Of a stretch of 47,431 nt of DNA, positions 1-11,217 are shown one piece after another (position 1 is the stretch's first letter; every line of letters starts with the position of its first letter). The DNA comes from Chara braunii (taxonomy: Eukaryota > Streptophyta > Charophyceae > Charales > Characeae): contig BFEA01000408.1 in NCBI GenBank assembly GCA_003427395.1, positions 826,967-874,397 of the forward strand, written 5' to 3'. A program made the position numbers and the translations under genes. The notes beneath the pieces were generated by a model. That model had not been told where the DNA came from, made no database searches, and saw only the letters and a program-made list of their open reading frames with translations.

Positions 1-390
1 CACTAGCAACGGGATAGGATAGAAAAGAGTTTGTGGGACAGTTGAGTGACCCAAACCCTGCCGTGCAGTACTCATGATCCCACGGTCATTATTTTACTTA
101 TATTACCCGAAAAAGTAAGGAGATCTTCGTTCGCCTCCTCCTCTCCTTAACACTAGGCATGCCCGTGCAAAGAATGCTTCCCGCCAGAATCTTTTTGGTT
201 GGGGGCGTGGCCGACCCCAAAGGAGGGTGGGGTCGGCCTTAGGCCCACTGGATAGAAGATTTGCAGTATTTTACTTGCTGTTGTGCAATTATCTCATTGG
301 GTGGAGCCCTCCTTCAATCACGGAGTATATGGAGGGTGTCAGGATCAGTGCTGACAGAAGTGGAGTTTATTCCAGAAAATGTGGCTGTTA
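1..390. other. No gene recognised; one short hairpin
   Basis: I see no convincing coding sequence here. A perfect 10-bp stem (GGCCGACCCC at 209-218, GGGGTCGGCC at 229-238) encloses a 10-nt loop. The stretch precedes a dispersed repeat and probably belongs to another repeat or to the flank of the gypsy element. Confidence 0.5.
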
Positions 391-625
391 CTTTGTTCAC
401 TGTTGTTGCAACCACCACCATCAGTTCATATGTGATCTGATGGCTGGGAAGCACTCTGCCGTGATTTCGGGTGGGAGGTCTCTGTTTTTTTTTTTTTTTA
501 TTGCCTTTCTCCTGTTTTCTCAGCCCATAAATTCGTAATGAACCTCTCACCCTGCTGCCACTGGAGTGTCGCACTGGATCGGCCACACTCCTATCCTACT
601 GCTAATGGGACCTCGCCCCTGGTGC
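391..625 (+). repeat. Dispersed repeat, copy A
   Basis: This segment is closely similar to 6204-6438 in the same orientation. Shared landmarks include the CCACCACCATCAG run, a T-tract, a GTAATGAACCT block and a TGGATCGGCCACACTCC block. Copy B lies inside the 2.06-kb inserted element. Copy A is therefore either a fragment of a related element or an independent copy of a small repeat nested in both places. It has no coding potential. Confidence 0.8.
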
Positions 626-1705
626 AATAACCCTGTTCAGAAGTAGCTGGGGCCCAAAACTCAGCCCAAGACTTCGCAGACCAAGACTGGTCTGCGCCGG
701 GCTGTGTGACCAACACATGCCCAGATCTGAGCAGGCCGTGCTTGGCTGTGGGCCCAAGTGCTAAACTCAGGAAATTCAAGAGTCAAAGTCAACTGTCAAG
801 TCAAAGGTACCACGCCCAGGCCCCTGGTTGGATACACTCACTTGTTGTGCGCAGGCACCCAGACATGCATACAGGCCAGAGAGAATACAGTTTCCGATCA
901 ATCCAGGCCTTCATTGGTGGCAAGATCTGGACGGCGACGGGATGCAGTACCCGGGGTCCAGACTCCGCGTCAACGCTACATAAGCGTTGACTTCCTGGCT
1001 TTGACATTCATTCATTTTGTCTGGCGTTGACGCTGACTCTACGAGTTGACAACGCGACGCCGGCTTGACGCTACGACGCTGGTGGACGCTGGCATAGTGC
1101 TGGCATTGGTGAGACTCAGTCTGTGGCGACGCGCTACAGACCGGTATGGTGACTGGTTGGCTACTGTCTATGAGGCATGTTGACGTGGCAGCTGCCACTC
1201 GTTGCTGCTGACGTGGCTGCTGCCACGTGTCATTTAGCCGGGTCTTTGTGACCGGTTCTGCTGTTCTTCATTTCGGAACTTCAGGAAGATCAGGACTGTT
1301 CATCGTCACTTCAGGAGGAGATCAGGACTGTTCATCGTCACTTCAGGAGGAGATCAGGACTGTTCATCGTCACTTCAGGAGGAGATCGGGACTGTGTGGA
1401 GGTTGTGGATACATACCTGTGATCTTCATGTTGACATTGCTCCAGCGCTGATTGGGGACTGATTAGGTGCCACGTGGCACACTGTAGAAGGACTTCGACT
1501 ATGTGTTCAGATTACTGGTTCTGTGATGTGGCGATTGTGTAGGGAGCCCGGAGAAGGAGTGGGCCTTGTTTCTTCCTCTCCTTTGTCTCATCTCCCTCCT
1601 CCCTCTTCGTCTGTGTATGGTCATCTCACCTCCTTCTTTCTGAACACTATTCGATTATTGGAAATCATCAGCGACTTCACGTATTCATGATGTGGGTTCA
1701 TTGCA
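626..1705 (+). repeat. Probable 5' LTR region of the Ty3/gypsy element (left end not located)
   Basis: A primer binding site starts at 1709, so the LTR should end just before it; TTCATTGCA ends at 1705 with the canonical CA. The left boundary (TG) cannot be fixed because the 3' LTR lies beyond the window. The segment contains a 32-bp tandem repeat and a perfect palindrome GTGCCACGTGGCAC (1467-1480) with a G-box core. No reading frame here looks coding. Confidence 0.45.
1280..1398 (+). repeat. 32-bp tandem repeat (about 3.5 units)
   Basis: The phrase CAGGACTGTTCATCG recurs at 1291, 1323 and 1355, with a truncated unit at 1387, so the period is exactly 32 bp. The units are adjacent with no unique spacers, so this is a minisatellite, not a CRISPR array. 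It lies within the probable LTR. Confidence 0.9.
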
Positions 1706-1708
1706 AAT

Positions 1709-1721
1709 TGGTATCGGAGCA
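1709..1721 (+). other. Primer binding site, initiator tRNA-Met type
   Basis: TGGTATCGGAGCA differs at one position from TGGTATCAGAGCA, the usual plant LTR-retrotransposon primer site for the initiator tRNA-Met 3' end. It sits a few bases after a CA dinucleotide suited to an LTR end, and upstream of gag in the same orientation. This fixes the polarity of the gypsy element. Confidence 0.75.
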
Positions 1722-2942
1722 GATCTCCTGAACACGGTGGTGACAGGCGCCAGGTGGCGCACAGGTAAGAACTGCCATTTCGTCAAAGTGGACATTTTTT
1801 ATTTTTTGAACGAAATTGAAACTGAGTTTTTTGGCTGAAAACTTGTCAAACTTTGTTGTTCCTGAGGGTCCAGCGTTTTACACTGGACCCCCTGGCTGTA
1901 CATGGACCTAACTTGAGACCAGGTACCTCCAGGCAGATATAGTAGGTGATGACATGGTTGGAGACATGACGGGATATCTGACGTGGCACAGATTGGCGAG
2001 AAGACATCCCCGGGAATGCTGATGTGGCTCTGTCTTCATTGGCAAGAAGGCAACACCGGGGATACTGACGAAGTACGGCGAGAAGACCCTACCTGGTTGC
2101 TGACGTGGCGGTAGGGATCGCAATTGGAGATACCTCCGTTCAGCCTGGATCGCGATGCTGACGTGGCATATGTTGTGCCACGTCCAGGGACCTTGTTGTT
2201 GATTGTTGACAGGGCACGTTTTGCGCTGCTGGCGCGGGACAGGGTCCATTGCAGAAGCTGATGTGGCCTTGCAGGAAACAGTTTTTGGTTGCTGATGTGG
2301 CAAAAAAACAAGACATTCCTACCTTTTATGAAGGGATGTCTGCCTGCTGACGTGGCATCATTTCCTGTGGTTGACATGGCATGTACTGATTGGCTGGAAC
2401 AGTGACGGTGTCTCAACGTGACGTGACCAAGAGGAACGTGACAAGGATCAGGATACACACTTGCTGATGTGTCATCCCCCTATTGGTAGACTGGACAGAC
2501 AACGTGCTGACATGGCAAGACTTGTTGTGTTGGCACTCCAGGGGTGACACATGGCAGGCAGGACTACTGCTAAGTAAGAAGGGCACTCTGAAGACTACGG
2601 CGGTACGGCTGACAGAATTGATTATACAGTTGTAGTGCTAGCTGTCCGGGAGAGTGCATCATCGCACTGACACTCAGAAGACACAGCGAATTGATAAGGA
2701 GTGCTAACAAACTGTTTTGTGTTGTTGTTGGCATACTTACCTGTTGTGGTTGTGTGTGGAGTTGTGTACTTACTTGTGTGTTGTGTTTGATCACATGGGC
2801 CTGACGTAGTACCTGTATATAGGACGTCATCACACAGACAAGGAAAGAACAGCAGTTAGAAAACTAAATCTGTTTTTTTTTATTATTTCTTTTATTTTTT
2901 TGTATTCCCGTTGTGAATATCTTCTCCACTCTTATTTCCAGA

Positions 2943-4813
2943 ATGTTTGGCATTTGGAAGTTACTCTTGTTTTTCTTTCCTATGGCTCTATTCTCGGGTG
3001 AGGGAACCTCAAAGACTCGGAGACAGGCAGAGGAAAAAAAAAAAGAACTAGCACTATGGAACCAACTGTTGAAAGATCTGCATCTCTCTGGACCCGACGC
3101 CGAACGACACGTCCGCAATCTGTTTGACTTGCAGACAGTAGAAGACCGTCTAAAGCAAGCAGTTGCGGGCGCGGAGGTCGCGGCTGCCGGGATTGAAGTC
3201 ACGAAAATGATAGGCCAGTGTCGTCAGGCACAGGACCAGTTCGCAATCAAACAGTTGGAATCTGTAATGGAAATGAAAAGGAAAGGGAAAGTTAGACCCG
3301 AAGTAACCGAGGCCACTATTGATGCTAACATTCAGCAACTATGAGATACATTGGCTGTCGAAGAGAAGAAGAAAGAAGAGTTAGTCCGGAGACGAGAACA
3401 CGAATCAAGAAGGAAACAGAAAGTTAAAGAAATCAGACAGGTTTAAGGAACATATGTTAAGGAAGAAGGAGATCTGACACAGACTTTGTATCACATCATG
3501 ACTTACCTCTCTTTCCTCGAAGAAAAGATTGATTGACAGCAGAGCCAATTACATGAGATCGCTGTCGGACTAAGAACCGTTACAAACATTGTAAAAGGGA
3601 AGACTCAGGTAACAAAAGAAGAGGTTGAAAAGGAAGACAAGAAAGAAAAGAAACCGAAATTAATGAGTGATGCTATAAAGTCTGCAGTTCCGAAAGAAAA
3701 GACTGAAGAGGGGAAATCGTCTAACGGGGGGAAATCGAGTTTGTCATCTACTCCTCCTTCTACCCCTCCTCCCACTCCCCCTAACCCTCCACCTTCGAAT
3801 TCTCCTAACGGTAAGAAAACTGCGGAGCCCGAAAAACCCAAGAAGAAGGAGAAAGTGAAAATGCAAATGCCTTTTACGTTTTACAACAACAAAAATGAAA
3901 ATTTGTTGCTATGGATTGTCAAGATACATATGACATTGTATTGTAAGACGTCGTCAGTCGAGCCTGATTCTCAGGTTGTGTTTTCTACTTCATGGTTGGG
4001 TGGGGAAGCAAACAAATGGGTCTTGGTTGAGGCTAATGCCACAGGGTTCGAGGACATTGGGGAGTGGTCTGGTACGATGAACCTCAAGCAGTTCCTTGCT
4101 AAGATCAAGGAACACTTCCTGGACAAGACGACGACCGATAAAGCCTTTGACCGACTCACAACCATAGGCCAACGTAATTGGACCTCTGTGAAATCTCTGT
4201 CTCGAGAAGTAGATCGGTTGTTGTCGGTTCCTGGATTGAACCTGCAGGACAACCAAGTCCTCTATATCTATTCCCGCGCTCTGCCCGAGCCTATTCGTGG
4301 ACAGCTCGTGGCAGACTCAAAATCCGACAAGTATAATTATAGGCAGTTTCGCGATATGGCTCTCCAAAGAGAGCAAATGACTTCACAAGTTAAGAACTCG
4401 TATGCTTGGTGGTGAAGTATGGAGGAGGAGGAGGAGGAACAAATTTGGGTAAGCGGGTCCTGTGGCGTCAGAAGCGTCAGGACCATATGCTTGTTTTTGA
4501 CGCCGACACTATGGAGAAGTTGCCGCTAGAAGCCAAGGGGGCGGCATGCAGCAGTGAGTCCGGGAAGGGGGACATCATTGCTGCCGTGGTCAACAAGGGA
4601 GGACCACGAATAAATGAAATTAAGAAGAAGAAACCACGCTCGTTCCCTTAGCATCCCGGAATTGCGGTCGGGAAGCCATGAGAAAAAATGAGAATCATAC
4701 AGGAATTGTGGCAGGAAAGAATGAACAATGCACAGTGCATGAAGTGTGGACTTGCAGGGCATGTGATAGCCTGGTGTCCACAAATTCGTTTCCCAAAAGC
4801 GAGTAACCAGTAG
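2943..4813 (+). pseudogene. gag: Ty3/gypsy gag (capsid and nucleocapsid), broken
   Basis: Gag would form the particle that packages retrotransposon RNA. The first ATG of the open frame is at 2943. One frame runs from there to 4415, interrupted by stops at 3342, 3444 and 3534. Around 3850-4390 it encodes a retrotransposon capsid-type segment with a W-x-G-x-A block (SWLGGEANKW). A proline-rich linker lies near 3750-3810. Coding then moves to the frame used from 4406, with further stops at 4649 and at the codon just after 4676. It ends in a CCHC zinc knuckle (CMKCGLAGHVIAWC, 4736-4777), which has the canonical C-x2-C-x4-H-x4-C spacing. Multiple stops and the frame change show that it is dead. 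Confidence 0.85.
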
Positions 4814-4871
4814 GAGTAGCATCTGTTCCTACTTAGAACAAGGTAAGGCGCCTACGATCCCTTCCAACCTT

Positions 4872-5653
4872 TTGATTCACATGGTAGAGGATGGTTCTTC
4901 TTCGACCCGTCATCCGGAACACCCTGAACCTGTCTTATCTACTGTCTCTCTGGATGACTCTCTTGACGAGTTTGGTAACGAGTTGCTGACAGTACGAACC
5001 TCGTGGGCTCACAAAGCAGAATCTAAGGGTGAACTCTTACTCGCGGATATAGAGATTGCACGCACACGTGTAGGTGCACTGCTGGACTCAAGATCTACGC
5101 GATCCTACATTTCCGAGAAGGCGATCCGCAAGTTGCATCTCGAAATGAAGGTAAAAAATTTATCTAAACCTATCACGTCTATTCTGGCTGATAGAAGCAC
5201 AATTACTGTCTCATGATATGTTGATCGTGTTAAGTGCTTATTTCGAACCAAGGAAGGAAATAAGATAATACACGAGGTCTCCTTTCTGGTAGAAGAGAAG
5301 TTACCTTTTGACTTGATTCTGGGAATGGATTGGCACGAGGAAACCAACCCAGAAATTAAGTTTAAAGAAAAGGTAGTGCAACTGAGGGATGCACAGACAG
5401 TATTGAAACCAATAAAATTGTTTCATAAGTCTGGTTCTGACTTTACTCTGTCTTTTTGCTGTATGAGTTACCCAGCATTCCGATCAATGGTTTCAAAGAA
5501 GAAGTTGAAGCATGAAGTAATGATGGTCTTAGTGAAGCAAGTTGGTGAGTCTTCTACTTCTTATCCTCTCTCGATTGAGAAACTCTTGGATGAGTATAAA
5601 GATCTATCAATTGAACCAACCGGAACAAACGAGCGTTCTATCAATCACACCAT
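4872..5653 (+). pseudogene. pol: Ty3/gypsy aspartic protease and start of RT, broken
   Basis: Pol protease cleaves the polyprotein. The active-site region reads ALLDSRSTRSYIS; the catalytic Asp (codon 5085-5087) is present, but the usual Gly of D-S-G is Arg. A stop at 5214 interrupts the frame. After it the same frame continues with the family-typical DLILGMDWHEETNP block (about 5310-5350), then a linker that normally leads into RT. The frame breaks off at the HTI codons (5646-5653), exactly where the 2.06-kb element is inserted, and resumes at 7710. Confidence 0.82.
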
Positions 5654-6203
5654 CTGTGTGTCCGATTTTCAATTCAACGCGGGTTCCGCGTTGAAAAATT
5701 CAACGCGCGTTGAATTCGCGTTAAACTCTCGTTCAAATGCGAGTTGAACGCGAATTAACGGGGTCCGCGATGATTTTTCTCCTGGGCTAAACATAATCGG
5801 GAAAAAAAAAAAAAAAGGGTTGTAGATCTTTTTTAGTTCTACAACCCTATATTTTTATTTTTATTTTCTGAGTTTCTAATATATATTTTAAAAAAATCAA
5901 GAACATAAGCACAATGAAAAAACAAAAACAAGAAATCACATGAGTCTTTTTTTTTGGGTTTCACAGAGATTTATTAAGGGCTAAAACAAAAGCAAAAAAA
6001 ATAAAAATAAAATAGGGTTAGAGATCTTTCAAAGATGCACAACAAAATATTTTTTTTTTGTTTTTTTTTAGAACTTTGTGTATTTAAAAAAAAATCAAAA
6101 CCATAAACAACATATTTTTTGGCCTGCATTGCTTAGGTAATCTTGCTGGGTAGACTCCCTGTTGGGTAGACTCCCTGCTGGGTAGACTCGCTAATTTGGC
6201 CTG

Positions 6204-6438
6204 CTTTGTTTCACTGTTGTTGCAACCACCACCATCAGATCATTTGTGATTTGATGGCTGGGAAGCACTCTAACGTGATTTCCAGTAGGAGGTCTCTGTT
6301 TTTTTGGTTTTTTTTTGCCTTTCTCTTGTTTTCTCAGCCTAGAAACTCGTAATGAACCTGTCAGGCCGCTGCCACTCACTGTCACACTGGATCGGCCACA
6401 CTCCAATCCGTCTGCTAATGGGACTATGCCCCTGGTGC
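6204..6438 (+). repeat. Dispersed repeat, copy B
   Basis: This is the counterpart of 391-625, in the same orientation, with scattered substitutions and small indels around the T-tract. It lies inside the 2.06-kb element. Confidence 0.8.
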
Positions 6439-6478
6439 TTATTAATGCTGTCTGGTCGAAGTTGCCCTCAATACTAGT

Positions 6479-6878
6479 AGGGTGATGGTCCTGAGTGCTG
6501 GTCACACTAAGATAGGATAGTAGGGACAGGGGGTGTGTTGGGCCTTATCCTCTGCAACACCCTGAGGTAGGATAATAGGGATAGTAGGGACAGGGGGTGT
6601 GCTGGTCACACTGAGGTAGGATAGTAGGGGCAGGGGGTGTGCTGGGCCTTGTCCTGAGTGCTAGTCACACTAAGGTAGGATAGTAGGGATAGTAGGGATA
6701 GTAGGGACAGAGGGTGTGCTGGGCCATGTCCTGAGTGCTGGTCACACTGAGGTAGGATAGTAGGGATAGTAGGGACAGGGGGTGTGCTGGTCACACTGAG
6801 GTAGGATAGTAGGGACAGGGGGTGTGCTGGTCACACTGAGGTAGAATAGTAGGGACAGGGGGTGTGCTGGGCCTTGTC
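6479..6878 (+). repeat. Minisatellite of TAGGATAGTAGGGA units
   Basis: About seven imperfect units contain GTCACACTRAGGTAGGATAG, then one to three TAGTAGGGA steps, then CAGGGGGTGTGCTGG. Unit length varies with the number of inner TAGTAGGGA steps. It is a higher-order minisatellite with no coding potential. Confidence 0.85.
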
Positions 6879-7709
6879 ACATTGGCTGTTGCTACCAGCA
6901 ATCACCGCGGGTCTGGTCCTTGGCCTCTATAACACCCTGGGCTTTCAAGAAAAAAAAAAGGAAAAAAGAATGGATCTTCTACTAGAACGTGGAATAATAT
7001 ACCGCCATATGTTTTGTCGTCTGTGCATGTGGTGAGTAGAGGCCCTTAGGGCCACTGCACGTATTCCTAAGAAAAGAAAAACGAGAAAATAAACGAAAAA
7101 TAAAAAAACAAAAATAAAAACAGAAAACAAAAGAAAAACGAAAAACGAAATAAAGACAAGAAAACAGACAATTAGTGACCCATAACTATGATCAGTGTGA
7201 TGCACAGACCTGAATTCGAATCCAGACTATATATTCTAGGCCCACGCAAACAGATTACAAGTCCAATGCCCATCTCTGCTCCACGAGGGGTCCTTGCTAA
7301 TATGCAGGGGCCCTTCGAAAATGAGACTGGACGAACAGATTGGAACATTTGGTAAAAAAAAAAAAAAAAGGACATGCGCCAACATGCACACACATGTGTT
7401 CAAAGTGTTGGGGTACGGGGTGGCCCCATTTTTTTTTCCTCTTGCAGTTTAATTTTTGAAAGGGAAGGGCAGGTTTGGCCACCCCGCCCTGTTAATAGGG
7501 GTCAATTTTTTTTAATTTTTTTTTCCCATTTTTTGTGTTTGGGTGCGTAGGGGCACGTGTCTGAGGCCCAACGCGCGATTTTCGTTTTTCAGAATTCGAT
7601 AAGGCGCCCCCGTTTTCGCGTTAAACGCGATTCAACAAAGGCCCCAAGGCTCGTTAAACGGGGGTTCGGGCGTTGAATTCTGCCCGTTCTCCGTTAAAAA
7701 GATATACAG

Positions 7710-9034
7710 CACACCATTGAGATTATTCCTGGCAGGAAGATTCCCAAAGGTCCTATTTATAGGATGTCTCCTAAGGAACTTGAAGAATTAAGGAAACAAC
7801 TGCAGGAACTAACTGAAAAGGGATGGATTCACCCTAGCTCCTCTCCTTATGGTGCTCCTGTTTTGTTTGTGCCCAAAAAGGAAGGAGAGTTGCGTCTTTG
7901 TATTGAATACAGAGGGTTGAATGCCGTCACAAAAATGTCGAAACCCTACCACGTATTGACGATTTGCTTGATCAATTGCAGGGCTGTAAGTATTTCAGTA
8001 AAATTGATCTGAAGTCTGGGTACCACCAGATCGAGGTGGAACCTACAGATCAACACAAGACTGCGTTCCGAACCAGGTATGACCATTACGAGTTTATGGT
8101 AATGCCTTTCGGACTGACTAATGTTCCTACGACCTTTCAAAGGTCCATGAACAAACTTTTTCGTCATTGGTTAGACAAGTTCGTCATCGTCTATCTCGAT
8201 GATATTCTAGTGTACAGTAAAACACTAGAAGATCATGAGAAGCACCTTCGTTTGGTGCTAGGGAAATTGCGTGAGGGCAATTTCAAGATCAATCCAAAGA
8301 AATTTGAGTTTGTGTGTACTTAGGACACATAGTAAACGAAGAAGGTCTAGGGCCGGAAGAAAATAAAATTTCAGCAATTAGAGATTGACCACAACCTAAG
8401 ACTATAAATGAATTGCGATCTTTCCTTGGTGTAGCCAGTTACTATAGGAAGTTTGTGAGAAACTTCTAAATGATTGCTGCACCAATGCGAAAATTGCTAA
8501 AGAAAGGAACCATTTGGTTGTGGGATAAGGATTGTGAGTCTTCCTTTCGGAAACTGAAGTATGTTTTAATTCACTCCCCTGTCCTTAAGATTGTTGATCC
8601 TTCTTTGTCTTTCATTGTTACAACTGACGCAAGTCAGTATGAAATTGGCGCTGTATTCCAACAGGATGACGGCAAGGGCTATAGGCCCATCGAGTTTATG
8701 TCCTCACGATTGCCGACAGAAAAGGTTGTCAATTCAACTTACGAACGAGAATTGTATGCCTTAGTCTACGCATTGGAAACATGGAGACACTACTTGCTAG
8801 GGAGGCATTTCACTGCGTACTCAGACCACTCGGCTCTACAGTGGATAAAGACACAACCGAGACTCTCTGACAAGTTGGTAAGATGGTCTGCCTTCATTGA
8901 CACCTTTGACTTCGAACTCAAAACTATCAAAGGAAAGTCAAATGTAGTTGCAGATACTTTGTCCCGACGCATCGACTTCTTTGGCGCAATTGTTTCTTAT
9001 TTGGATGTTAGGAATGACCTGAAAGATCGAAACT
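7710..9034 (+). pseudogene. pol: Ty3/gypsy reverse transcriptase and RNase H, broken
   Basis: RT would copy element RNA into DNA and RNase H would remove the RNA strand. The frame starts with [17 protein letters not shown] and shows the [13 protein letters not shown] block. A frameshift near 7930 moves coding to the frame with [15 protein letters not shown]. The catalytic YLDD box follows at about 8190, then LRSFLGVASYYRKF. A second frameshift falls near 8320, and stops occur at 8386 (TGA where Trp is usual) and about 8467. The RNase H part has TDAS, the YERELYALV Glu and the SDH Asp, so its acidic residues survive. It ends in the typical VVADTLSRR. Confidence 0.9.
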
Positions 9035-9100
9035 GACCCTATTCGGAAGCCGATTATAGATATCCTTGCACGTGACCCTTCCCAACTATCCAACTATCGA

Positions 9101-9858
9101 ATGTCTGACGGGCTGTTATTCTTGATGGACCAAATTGAGCAACGGTTGTGTGTTCCTCATAAAGAAGAGATTAAAAGCATAGTAATTGGAGAATATCATG
9201 ACATCGAGGGACATTTTGGTTTCAAGAAAACATACGCTGAAGGCAGAGAACGTTTCGACTGGAAGAGACTAAAAGAAGATGTACTAACGTACGTTCGTAC
9301 CTGTCTGGTGTGCCAGAGGAACAAACCATCGCATGAGAACCCTCCGAGACTTCTCACGCCATTGCCTATATCAAGCGAACCAGGTGAGTCTATCTCTATG
9401 GACTTCATGAGTCTGGTGAAGAGTCGCAACAGTAAAAATCAAGTGATAGTGATTGTTGACCGCTTCTCTTAATATGCCATGTTTATTCCCTCACTGACTG
9501 AAGCAAAGACCGAACTTGTGATCCAAAAGTCTTAGATGAAAATTCATGAAATTGGTAACTGAGTATGATTTTTCTTTATCCATTGTGTCTGATCGTGATG
9601 TATGGTTCATAAGTATGCCATGGCAAAAGTTGATGGAGGCATACGGGACACGTTTGACCATGTCATTAGGGCGGCACCCTGAAACGAATGGGCAAAGTGA
9701 GCAAATGAACCGTTCGTGCCAACAACTCTTGTGCATGTATGTGCGACCTGATCAAGTTGATTGGGATGAGAACTTACCCAAAATTGCTAGTGCCTATAAT
9801 AGCAGTGTTCATACCGCTACAGGACGTAGTCCTAACGCACTGCACAAGGGATGTAAAC
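9101..9858 (+). pseudogene. pol: Ty3/gypsy integrase, N-terminal zinc finger and catalytic core, split
   Basis: Integrase inserts the cDNA. The HHCC finger is seen as EYHD, GHFG and TCLVC. The core starts with SMDFM (first Asp). A stop about 9470 and a poorly preserved stretch to about 9545 follow. The second Asp lies in VSDRDVWF and the Glu in GQSEQMNR. The frame stops making sense after GCKP at 9858, where the 36.8-kb element is inserted, and continues at 46670 in the same phase with RPIDVLTRDQ. Confidence 0.9.
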
Positions 9859-9862
9859 CTAG

Positions 9863-9893
9863 AACATGTTATTCATTAAAACAGTACATTATT
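9863..9893 (+). repeat. Left terminal inverted repeat of the 36.8-kb element
   Basis: It starts AACATGTTATTC and ends AGTACATTATT. It matches the complement of 46635-46665 at 30 of 31 positions. Similarity fades inward, although AGTAC-type motifs continue on both sides. Confidence 0.9.
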
Positions 9894-10340
9894 GTGTGTA
9901 CTATTTTGGAACGAATTTATGACACAGTGTATAGTGTGGTGTAGTATTCCAGATCCGGATACATCCGAACAAGGAGTAAAATCAGCTTTGAGGCGAGGAG
10001 CACAGTCAGTACATATATCTGTTGCGCTCCTCTCGTGGTTCAGGTGTGTCTAGATGTGGAACACCACAGCAGAGTATACACTGTGTTATACGCCTCTGAG
10101 TCAGTACATATATCTGCTACCACTGTGTTATATGTATTGCTGCCTTAGTACATATATCTCCTGTGTTCAGATGTGGAACACCAAAACACTCTCAGAGTAA
10201 TATATTACACTGTGTCATAGTTTCACTTGGAGTTGAGCATCCCACTCATCCGAATCAAAACAGTATAATGACACAAACTCGAGTTTGTGAGTAAAACGAG
10301 TTGTGGCTCTTCACAGACTTAGAGGAGTAGGATGACCTGT
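9894..10340. promoter_or_regulatory. Subterminal repeats of the 36.8-kb element
   Basis: CAGTACATATATCTG occurs at 10007 and 10102, with a variant at 10146. Its AGTACAT core is also in the terminal repeat. AGATGTGGAACACCA occurs near 10052 and 10169. A near-palindrome CCGGATACATCCGA lies at 9955-9968. Repeated subterminal motifs next to terminal repeats are typical transposase-binding sites; that role is inferred. No gene is seen. Confidence 0.55.
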
Positions 10341-10390
10341 ATTTAGAAGTGTGAGGACCAAAATGAATGGGAGTTCTGCCCCGATGATCC

Positions 10391-10951
10391 TGTACATGTG
10401 TAGAGCGAGAGAGATAGAAAGAGAGAGAGAGACAAAAAGAGCGAGCGAGAAAGAGACAGAAAGAGCGAGAGACAGAGAGTCTTAGAGAGACTGTACTTAA
10501 TTTTCAGGAGACGCAGGGTCGAGCACATGCGTAGACCGTCAGCCTCGTTTTTAAAAGCATTTCAGACGATCGTTGTAGGAGAGCAGCAAGGTAATATGAA
10601 TTTCCAAGATAAGCGAAACTCGGATGTATGTGAGATCACAGGAGATAGACAGACAGAGAAAGTCCGCAAGAAATGGTCGTGTACATTTGAAGAGCGAGAA
10701 ATATAGAAAGAGAGAGAGAGACAGAAAGAGCGAGAGACAGTGTCTTAGAGAGACTGTACTTAATTTTCTCGAGACGCCGCACGGACGGCGCAGGGTCGAG
10801 CACACGCTGAGATCATCAGCCTCGCTTTTAAAAGCATTTCAGACGATCTTTGCAGAAGAGCAGCAAGGCAATGTGATTTTCCCAGATAAGCGAACTTCGG
10901 ATACATCCGGGATCACAAGAGATTGACAGAGAGGAAGCCCGCAAGAAATGA
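10391..10951 (+). repeat. Tandem duplication, two units of about 280 bp
   Basis: Unit 1 (10391-10677) and unit 2 (10680-10951) share a purine-rich start, then CTTAGAGAGACTGTACTTAA, CGCAGGGTCGAGCAC and AAAAGCATTTCAGACGATC. They end in CCGCAAGAAATG. Unit 2 carries TCGGATACATCCGG (10897-10910), a one-base variant of the element's palindrome; the same place in unit 1 is degraded. Confidence 0.85.
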
Positions 10952-11123
10952 CATATTAGCACGCCAGAGGGCTGAGAGATGGAAAAGACAAGCACCATAT
11001 AGTCACCCACAACATTTCGTGTAACGGACGTATCCGAAGTGTCGAACTAGTATAGACCCTTCAGTTTGAAGTTTCCCCTGTGCTTTTCGGGACACAGTTC
11101 AAGAAGTATTTTTTGCGAAACTG

Positions 11124-11144
11124 AGAGAGAGAGAGAGAGAGAGA

Positions 11145-11217
<73 letters not shown>

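Larger units (their letters stand above)
1181..2556 (+). promoter_or_regulatory. Array of TGAYGTGGCA motifs in the retrotransposon LTR and leader
   Basis: TGACGTGGC(A/T/G) or a one-base variant occurs at 1181, 1209, 1979, 2020, 2101, 2159, 2259, 2293, 2348, 2372, 2465 and 2508, nearly all in + orientation. Each is often preceded by GC or CT. TGACGTGG is a classical plant bZIP core, so these may be enhancer sites. They could also be remnants of an old tandem repeat, because spacing is irregular and the surrounding sequence is not conserved. Confidence 0.6.
5654..7709. mobile_element. 2,056-bp non-autonomous DNA element in the gypsy pol gene
   Basis: The 8-bp sequence CACACCAT occurs on both sides (5646-5653 and 7710-7717). 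Removing the insert plus one copy restores the RT frame (H-T-I-E-I-I-P-G). The ends are short inverted repeats: CTGTGTGTC at the left, CTGTATATC on the complement at the right. Subterminal regions (5670-5760 and 7610-7695) are packed with CGTTGAA/TTCAACG and CGTTAAA motifs, as expected for transposase-binding subterminal repeats. Inside are A/T tracts, a minisatellite (6479-6878) and repeat copy B, but no transposase. An 8-bp duplication fits hAT and a few other superfamilies; the class is unresolved. Confidence 0.85.

Noticed and set aside
1280-1398. 32-bp regular repeats that could suggest a CRISPR array
   Set aside because: The units are contiguous without unique spacers, and the context is a eukaryotic LTR retrotransposon.
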